Positions 5,980 to 10,416 of a stretch of DNA of 10,416 bases are shown one piece after another. Position 1 is the first letter of the stretch. Each line of letters starts with the position of its first letter. Below the pieces are notes generated by a model. The model searched no databases and was not told the DNA's origin. It saw nothing but the letters and a program-made list of their open reading frames with translations. Source of the DNA: Candidatus Chloroheliales bacterium (lineage in GTDB: Bacteria; Chloroflexota; Chloroflexia; QHBQ01); assembly GCA_003243865.1 (NCBI GenBank), contig QHBQ01000104.1:1-10416 (forward strand), written 5' to 3'. The translations under genes and the position numbers were made by a program.

Positions 5980-6021
5980 ATTAGGCAGGTGCCGTGAACT
6001 ATTTGCCGACGGCTGCCTGAT
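5980..6021 (+). promoter_or_regulatory. Interrupted inverted repeat in the kinase-like gene leader
   Basis: ATTAGGCA (5980-5987) pairs with TGCCTGAT (6014-6021, one G-T pair). After a 3-base bulge, GCCGT (5991-5995) pairs with ACGGC (6009-6013), giving a 13-pair stem with a 13-base loop. It begins at the predicted sigma-54 start site. It could be a stabilising 5' stem, a control element, or a protein site. Confidence 0.45.
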
Positions 6022-6057
6022 GAGATCCAACCCCGAAGCAGCTTAAAGGAAGGGACG

Positions 6058-7251
6058 ATGGGACAGGCAAGCAAATACACAGCTGAAGAGGATGATCAGG
6101 AGAACGCCTCACCGCAGGATAGTAGCGCCAGCATCGCCCAGCTTGTCAGCCAGATAAACAGTGGGGCAGAGTTCGCTGCTGTCGCTGGTGCCATCCTTCA
6201 CGCTGTCTGTCAGCACGGCGGCGCAGTTGAAGCGACCCTGCTGGCAATGGAGAGCGATACTACCCCGCTACTGTGGGCCTCGGTCAGATCGGTGCCGCTG
6301 GCAAATGACCCCCTCTCTGATGGAGCGACGCCAACCAGCGAAGCAGGCGCATATCTCAGCCTGCCATTGCACAATGGCGGTCGTCTGGTCGGCCTGCTCA
6401 ATCTCTATTGGGCGGGCGAACATCAGCTTAATGCCGAACAGCAGCGCGAACTTGACACCCTGGCGAACCTGGCGGCCTTGCTCATCCAACGAGAGTACGA
6501 ACAAGGCGTAGCCGCAGCAACCCTGGCGAAGATGCGCCAGTTCGAGTTGCACAAGGAGGAGTTCATCCACCTCGTCTCCCACCAGTTGCGCACCCCGCTC
6601 ACCTCAATTAAGGGTTTTGCTCAATTGCTGGGGCGACAGCAGCGGGCTGGTAATCTGGAGGCAATTGGCCGCTATGGCAACACTATTCTGCAAGAGACTA
6701 ATCGCCTCACCACCATGGTCAACAACTTGATCGAGTTGTCGCAGATGGAGGTAGCGATGATCAGTATCCGCTATGCACCATTTGCGCTGAATGAGGTGGT
6801 CGAGCAAACCCTAGCCGATGCTGGCAAGGTCCAGCCGATCGAAGCCAACCTCGCTCCTGATCTGCCCCCATGCAGCGGCGACCGGGCCGTGCTGAAGCAG
6901 GCGCTGGCCGCGCTGATTGTCCATCTGCTGCGGGCCGAGGGCCAGCGCATCAACGTCAGCACGGCGCGTAGCAACGGCCACTTGAACATCGCGCTGGCGC
7001 TCGCCGCCGACGATTGGCCGCAGCGGCGCCGCGACGAGGTGCATAATATCAGCCTTAGCGATGCGGTGGATTGCATTGAGCGACCTAACCCCGCGATGTC
7101 GCTCTACGTGGTAAGGAATTTGACCGAGGCGATGGGTGGCAACTTCTCGCTTGAGCGTGGCGGTGAGGCGCAAATGGGCTATCCCCCTCAGCTACGCTAT
7201 GTGGTAAGCCTGCCGCTAGCCGAGGCGCGAACAATGGGGGGCAGCGCTTAG
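6058..7251 (+). CDS. GAF-domain histidine-kinase-like protein with degenerate ATP-binding domain
   Basis: 397 residues with no signal peptide or membrane segment, so cytoplasmic. A polar N-terminus (1-25) precedes a GAF-like sensor domain (about 27-147), a helical linker (148-166), a HisKA dimerisation domain (about 163-230) with H-box SHQLRTP (H175), and a CA-type domain (about 238-388). The H-box is intact, but the ATP-binding boxes are not. The N-box asparagines align with A285 and H289. G1 DxGxG reads DDWPQ (318-322). G2 GLGL reads AMSL (346-349) in an otherwise recognisable LYVVRNLTEAMGG segment. The frame is continuous, so this is divergence rather than a frameshift. It probably cannot autophosphorylate, and may serve as a phosphatase, scaffold or phosphotransfer partner. 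The ATG at 6058 has AAAGGA (6045-6050) upstream. It is co-transcribed with the regulator 50 bases downstream from a sigma-54 promoter. Confidence 0.9.
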   Translation: MGQASKYTAEEDDQENASPQDSSASIAQLVSQINSGAEFAAVAGAILHAVCQHGGAVEATLLAMESDTTPLLWASVRSVPLANDPLSDGATPTSEAGAYLSLPLHNGGRLVGLLNLYWAGEHQLNAEQQRELDTLANLAALLIQREYEQGVAAATLAKMRQFELHKEEFIHLVSHQLRTPLTSIKGFAQLLGRQQRAGNLEAIGRYGNTILQETNRLTTMVNNLIELSQMEVAMISIRYAPFALNEVVEQTLADAGKVQPIEANLAPDLPPCSGDRAVLKQALAALIVHLLRAEGQRINVSTARSNGHLNIALALAADDWPQRRRDEVHNISLSDAVDCIERPNPAMSLYVVRNLTEAMGGNFSLERGGEAQMGYPPQLRYVVSLPLAEARTMGGSA

Positions 7252-7301
7252 GCTCGAGTCGAGCAGGGGTGAGGCGGGTGTCTGTCGGGTGGAGGAAGAG
7301 C

Positions 7302-8123
7302 ATGAGCAAGATTCTGGTCGTAGATGACGAGAGCAGCATCGTCGAGTTGATCGAAGAGAACCTGGCGATGGAAGGTTACCACACCAGCCACGCCTACTCT
7401 GGCGAAGAGGCATTGGAGCTAATGCGTCACGACCAGCCCGACCTGGTGTTGCTCGACGTGATGATGCCGGGGATGGACGGTTACGAAGTGAGCCGCCAGA
7501 TGCAGGCCGACCCCCAGCTTAACCACATTCCGATCATCATGCTGACGGCGCGTTCGGCCACCCCCGACAAGGTGATGGGTTACTCAAGGGGGGTGGACGA
7601 TTATATCACCAAGCCGTTCGACAGCGATGAGTTGCTGGTGCGGGTGCGGGCGCAGTTGCACCATCTATACCACGAGGATATATCCGACATCACCGGCCTG
7701 CCCGGCAGCCAGGCGGTGGAGAAGGCGATCAAGCAGCGCAGCAGCGACCCCAGCAAACCCTGGAACATTATCTATGTTGACATCGAGCGTTTCACCATCT
7801 ACAACGAGAACTACAGCTTCCTTGAAGGCGATGAGTTGATCAAGGCAACCGCCAACCTGCTGCACGAGGCAGTGAGGGAGCGTGGCAACCCTGATGATTT
7901 CCTCGGCCATGTCGGCGGCGACAACCTCATAATCATTACCACCCCGGACAAAACCAAGGGCATCTGCAAACTGGCCGCCGCCAAGTTCAACGCGATCATC
8001 CTCCAGTATTATACCGCCAGCGACCGCAACCAGGGCTATGTGCTGGCGATGAGCCATGACGGGCAAATCGAGCAAAGCCCATTCGCCGAGTTGTCCTTCG
8101 ATGTGGTGGATAGTCAATCCTAG
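7302..8123 (+). CDS. Response regulator: receiver plus degenerate, C-terminally truncated GGDEF-like domain
   Basis: 273 residues. The receiver (1-118) is complete, with D8/D9, phospho-acceptor D52 in LLDVMMPGMDG, T82 and K104 in TKPF. A GGDEF-like domain follows from about 127: TGLPGSQAVEKA, metal-site-like VDIERF (D160), EGDELIKATANLL, and GGDN (205-208) where cyclases have GGDEF or GGEEF. No RxxD inhibitory site precedes it; NPDD stands there. It should therefore not make c-di-GMP, but might bind a nucleotide or a partner. Only 65 residues follow GGDN and the protein stops soon after the strand ELSFDVV, so the last helices of the fold are missing. The ATG at 7302 has GGAGG (7291-7295) 6 bases upstream; the earlier in-frame start at 7269 lacks a site. 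The 3' end overlaps the convergent TOPRIM-like gene by 128 bases. Confidence 0.9.
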   Translation: MSKILVVDDESSIVELIEENLAMEGYHTSHAYSGEEALELMRHDQPDLVLLDVMMPGMDGYEVSRQMQADPQLNHIPIIMLTARSATPDKVMGYSRGVDDYITKPFDSDELLVRVRAQLHHLYHEDISDITGLPGSQAVEKAIKQRSSDPSKPWNIIYVDIERFTIYNENYSFLEGDELIKATANLLHEAVRERGNPDDFLGHVGGDNLIIITTPDKTKGICKLAAAKFNAIILQYYTASDRNQGYVLAMSHDGQIEQSPFAELSFDVVDSQS

Positions 8124-8763
8124 CTGCAGGTGCGGCTAATTGAGCTGCCTCGTTGCATAGCTGGAGCAACAGGTCGAGCAGGCGCTGGCAGTAGGGCGAG
8201 GCGGCGGCCACTTTGGTTGGGTCGAGACTAGCTAGGATTTTAGGCCCATGCTTTATTTTGTGGTATTCTCCGCTCACTGTGTCTTTGGAGGCATATCGCA
8301 GAGCAGAGACGACTTCGGCACAGGACAACTCTTCCACATCTTTGCGAACAGGTAGGGCATTTGGGTGAAAGTTTCGTTTGTAGAAGTCTGCGATCTTCTG
8401 CTTATTATGTAGCAGCCATGTCTCCATGCACTGTACCATTAGATGTGCTTGATGATCTGTAACCGCTGTAGGTCGCTCCCAACCATCCCTCTTTTTAAGA
8501 TATTCCCAAACGGTTTCTGATGCGCCAACCGTTCCCTCACTATCTACAAGTAGAAGGATGAATTCGTTAGGGTGATGCTTCAACGCATGGAGGAATCTGC
8601 TGTAAGTGCGTCCGCGAGTTCCGCAAGCTACGACGACTGGCTGCATAGATGCATATCCTTTGCTCGCCAGGTATGTCCTAAAGAACATCTCAAAGCCTCG
8701 ACGGCAGGTGTCTCTAGTTGGCTCTGAATCCCCACCTCCCTCGACGTATATGCGGACACTCAC
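7996..8763 (-). CDS. DUF4276 family TOPRIM-like protein, partner of the AAA ATPase
   Basis: 255 residues from a GTG at 8763. Family-like features: an N-terminal strand with YVEGGGD (E8), then LLLVDSEG (D74, E76), then MVQCMETWLL (E114). This E...DxE arrangement is that of TOPRIM-type metal-dependent nucleases, and the pairing with an AAA ATPase is the OLD-like two-gene arrangement; both are family inference. The gene overlaps the ATPase gene by 4 bases (GTGA, 8760-8763) with GGAGG 9 bases upstream (8777-8773), so translation is coupled. Recognisable family sequence ends near residue 205-212 (about 8130-8150). The remaining roughly 43 residues are Arg/Pro/Gly-rich and are read antisense through the 3' end of the response-regulator gene. 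That tail probably comes from loss of the native stop. The region is AT-richer than its neighbours, which suggests transfer. Confidence 0.78.
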   Translation of the reverse strand: MSVRIYVEGGGDSEPTRDTCRRGFEMFFRTYLASKGYASMQPVVVACGTRGRTYSRFLHALKHHPNEFILLLVDSEGTVGASETVWEYLKKRDGWERPTAVTDHQAHLMVQCMETWLLHNKQKIADFYKRNFHPNALPVRKDVEELSCAEVVSALRYASKDTVSGEYHKIKHGPKILASLDPTKVAAASPYCQRLLDLLLQLCNEAAQLAAPAARIDYPPHRRTTRRMGFARFARHGSSPAHSPGCGRWRYNTGG

Positions 8764-9977
8764 CAGCGGTTGCCTCCAATTTCGCCACTGGCCCAGATCA
8801 GGCCCAAGCCCTCATCCTTAAGCCACTCCTTCAGGTCTTCGCGATCTAGCCTTCGCATCCTGGTTGAACCATTCAACTTTTCTTTGTCGCACACCACAAC
8901 CACTTCGGGCGTGTCGCTAAACTCATCCACCAATGCAGTAGAGTGGGTTGTGATTATCAGTTGCGTGCGCTCAGAAGCGTTGCGGAGCAACTCGGCTAGG
9001 GTGGGGATTACATCATGGTGCAGGTTATTCTCTGGCTCCTCAATGCAGACAAGCGGTGGCGGCGTAGGATGCAATAGGATAGTCAGCAGCGCAAGCCAGC
9101 GCAGCGTACCTTCTGACAGCCGCGCAGCAGGCGTGAAGAAATCTCCGTCCTTGACCCTAAGCTCAAGGTAATGGCGAAAGGGGCTGACCCTAATATTTTC
9201 AGCAAACCTATAGAAATCGTTGAGGTAGCGTATTAGCTGTTTCTTCACCTTGTTATTTTTCAGCAAAATGTTAAGAACCGCGATCAGGTTGCTGGCATCT
9301 TCGTTAAGAAAGTCTCCTTGTGCTTCAACCGGCAACAATCGGCGTGGGTCCTCGTTAGGGGCAAACCGCCAGTTTCGATAGATGCGTATGGCGTCGAGTT
9401 GCTGGCTGGCAAAGTTGATGGTCGGAGCAAGGAAAACGCTTATGGAAGGGGATTCAAAAGTTGGCCCTTTGTACAATGATAGGGCTGACTCGCGTGCGTA
9501 ACTGCCATTACTTTCACTGGGCTGCATACTGATGTTTTCACTTAGGTTGATGTTTATATCTGTGCCTTTGTGTGTAAAGTATGGCACTAGCTGATGCTGC
9601 CCATTTCCCGTGCTGTTTTCTACAAGATGTTCATCTACCACTTCAATCTGCTGTTGAACATCGGTAAATGACAACTTATAGCGAAGCAGCTTACCTGCTT
9701 CATTTACGTGAGCGCGATCAGGATATTCTATACCCACCTCTATAGTCGCCACCGGCGTACCCTCTGCCCCCTTCCACAACCACTCGCGCAACCCGCCACC
9801 CTCGACGATCGGCTTGGTAAGGTTTCGCGGCGCGGCCTGAAGCAGACTGATCGCCTCGATCAGGTTCGACTTGCCCGACCCATTCGCCCCGATCAGCACA
9901 TTGAGCGGGCCTAGTTCCAGCGGTTCGCTATTCGGCCCGAATGACAGCAGGTTGGTCAGCTTGATAGATTTCAGCAT
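8760..9977 (-). CDS. AAA family (AAA_21/OLD-like) ATPase of a two-gene defence-type cassette
   Basis: 405 residues, an SMC/ABC-fold ATPase. The N-terminal MLKSIKLTNLLSFG strand precedes Walker A GANGSGKS (30-37), then a long middle region of about 240 residues. An ABC-like signature LSEGT (287-291), Walker B LVCIEEPE (309-316) and H-loop TTHST (H345) complete the site. It ends in WASGEIGGNRW, a tail I associate with ATPases paired with DUF4276 proteins. The likely role is ATP-driven sensing or gating of the TOPRIM-like partner encoded immediately downstream, as in OLD-type anti-phage systems; this is inference. The ATG at 9977 is chosen because GAGG lies 6 bases upstream and the family N-terminus starts there; the longer in-frame reading from 10073 adds 32 unconvincing residues. 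It has its own promoter and sits 85 bases after argF. Base composition is visibly AT-richer than the flanks. Confidence 0.88.
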   Translation of the reverse strand: MLKSIKLTNLLSFGPNSEPLELGPLNVLIGANGSGKSNLIEAISLLQAAPRNLTKPIVEGGGLREWLWKGAEGTPVATIEVGIEYPDRAHVNEAGKLLRYKLSFTDVQQQIEVVDEHLVENSTGNGQHQLVPYFTHKGTDININLSENISMQPSESNGSYARESALSLYKGPTFESPSISVFLAPTINFASQQLDAIRIYRNWRFAPNEDPRRLLPVEAQGDFLNEDASNLIAVLNILLKNNKVKKQLIRYLNDFYRFAENIRVSPFRHYLELRVKDGDFFTPAARLSEGTLRWLALLTILLHPTPPPLVCIEEPENNLHHDVIPTLAELLRNASERTQLIITTHSTALVDEFSDTPEVVVVCDKEKLNGSTRMRRLDREDLKEWLKDEGLGLIWASGEIGGNRW

Positions 9978-10003
9978 GAAACACCTCGGTTCAGCAGACA
10001 AAA

Positions 10004-10036
10004 ATGGGTGTAGTCTCGTCCGGAAGCTACATCCAT
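10004..10036 (-). promoter_or_regulatory. Inverted repeat between argF and the ATPase gene: operator, attenuator or weak terminator
   Basis: On the minus strand, ATGGATGTAG (10036-10027) is followed by 13 bases and CTACACCCAT (10013-10004), complementary at 9 of 10 positions, then a run of five T (10004-10000). The first arm touches the -10 box of the ATPase promoter, as an operator would. The stem plus T-run also resembles an intrinsic terminator, which could end argF transcription and partly attenuate the cassette's own transcript. Confidence 0.5.
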
Positions 10037-10043
10037 TATAGCA
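10035..10043 (-). promoter_or_regulatory. Extended -10 promoter of the ATPase/TOPRIM cassette
   Basis: The minus strand reads TGC-TATAAT (10043-10035), a perfect extended -10 element, without a good -35 box at the 17-base position. Expected start is near 10028, giving a leader of about 50 bases to the ATG at 9977. Extended -10 promoters do not need a strong -35. Confidence 0.65.
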
Positions 10044-10062
10044 CAATTTATGGAGCGTCGGC

Positions 10063-10416
10063 CTACTGCCCATTAGCGATGAACAGCGCCAGCAGCGCCT
10101 TCTGCGCGTGCAGGCGGTTCTCCGCCTCGGCGAAGACCACGCTGTGCGGTCCGTCCATCACCTCGTCGCTGATCTCGCTGCCGCGATGTGCGGGCAGGCA
10201 GTGCATCACCAGCACGTTGCGGTCGGCCTTGCTCACCATCTCGTGGTTCACCTGATAGGGCATGAATATGCTGGCCCGCTCTGCCGCCTCTGCCTCCTGC
10301 CCCATGCTTGCCCATACATCGGTGTAGATAACGTCTGCGTCGCGCACTGCGTCGGGGTCGCTGCTGAAGGTTATACTCGCCTTGCTCGCCGCCGCGAGCT
10401 GGCGGGCAGTGGCCTC
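10063..10416 (-). CDS. argF: Ornithine carbamoyltransferase, C-terminal 117 residues (5' end beyond window)
   Basis: The frame is open from the right edge to a TAG at 10065-10063. It carries the hallmark segments of this enzyme: [16 protein letters not shown], the YQVN strand, and [13 protein letters not shown] is the ornithine-loop motif that distinguishes it from aspartate carbamoyltransferase. [12 protein letters not shown] is the conserved C-terminal helix. The enzyme makes citrulline from ornithine and carbamoyl phosphate in arginine synthesis, in the cytoplasm, as a homotrimer. Aligned to family members the visible part is roughly the last third and looks intact. It is transcribed toward the ATPase cassette, which has its own promoter. 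A catabolic (arcB) role cannot be excluded without neighbours. Confidence 0.93.
   Translation of the reverse strand, partial: EATARQLAAASKASITFSSDPDAVRDADVIYTDVWASMGQEAEAAERASIFMPYQVNHEMVSKADRNVLVMHCLPAHRGSEISDEVMDGPHSVVFAEAENRLHAQKALLALFIANGQ

Noticed and set aside
6841..7210. Sequencing frameshift as the cause of the degenerate ATP site
   Set aside because: The frame is continuous and the conserved spacing around all three boxes is kept (for example LYVVRNLTEAMGG follows the altered G2), so only the key residues differ.
9978..10073. 32-residue N-terminal extension of the ATPase
   Set aside because: It would start inside argF, upstream of the ATPase promoter, and lacks family similarity; the ATG at 9977 has a good ribosome site.
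1..10416. CRISPR array, tRNA or rRNA gene, replication origin
   Set aside because: No regularly spaced repeats, cloverleaf-like sequence, rRNA-like sequence or DnaA-box cluster was seen on either strand.

Overview
The window is a high-GC bacterial chromosomal segment. The organism is most likely a Chloroflexota (Roseiflexus/Chloroflexus-like) bacterium. This is inferred from the secreted cupredoxin with a Pro/Thr/Ala-rich linker and an LPxTG-type tail, the style of the GT-C-like membrane protein, the receiver-pseudoGGDEF regulator, and GC-rich hairpin repeats between genes. No rRNA or other taxonomic marker is present, so the assignment is moderate.

Layout, left to right. (1) 1-926, minus: the first 308 codons of a polytopic membrane protein cut by the window edge. 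(2) 927-1469: a gene-free stretch holding a 226-bp inverted-repeat element (1068-1293) flanked by copies of a dispersed repeat, then a strong promoter and an operator-like inverted repeat. (3) 1470-2867, plus: an NCS1 purine/cytosine-type permease. (4) 3042-4055, plus: an exported type-1 copper protein with its own promoter, a structured leader and a strong terminator. (5) 4350-5759, plus: a full-length NtrC-type response regulator (receiver, AAA+, Fis HTH). (6) 5760-6057: GC-rich hairpin repeats followed by a textbook -24/-12 sigma-54 promoter. (7) 6058-8123, plus: a soluble GAF histidine-kinase-like protein and a receiver-pseudoGGDEF protein. (8) 9977-7996, minus: a two-gene AAA ATPase plus DUF4276/TOPRIM-like cassette of the OLD-like defence type. 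(9) 10416-10063, minus: the 3' end of ornithine carbamoyltransferase.

The most interesting unit is the signalling cluster 4263-8123. The gene for a sigma-54 activator lies directly upstream of a sigma-54 promoter, which drives a kinase-like/regulator pair. The kinase-like protein keeps its phospho-acceptor histidine but has lost the N, G1 and G2 ATP-binding residues. Its partner has a complete receiver joined to a GGDEF-like domain with GGDN instead of GGDEF and no final helices. That truncation coincides with the 3' end of the ATPase/TOPRIM cassette, whose last gene reads on into the antisense strand of the regulator. The cassette therefore appears to have landed there and trimmed the regulator gene. 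How this module is phosphorylated, and what it now senses, cannot be told from the sequence.
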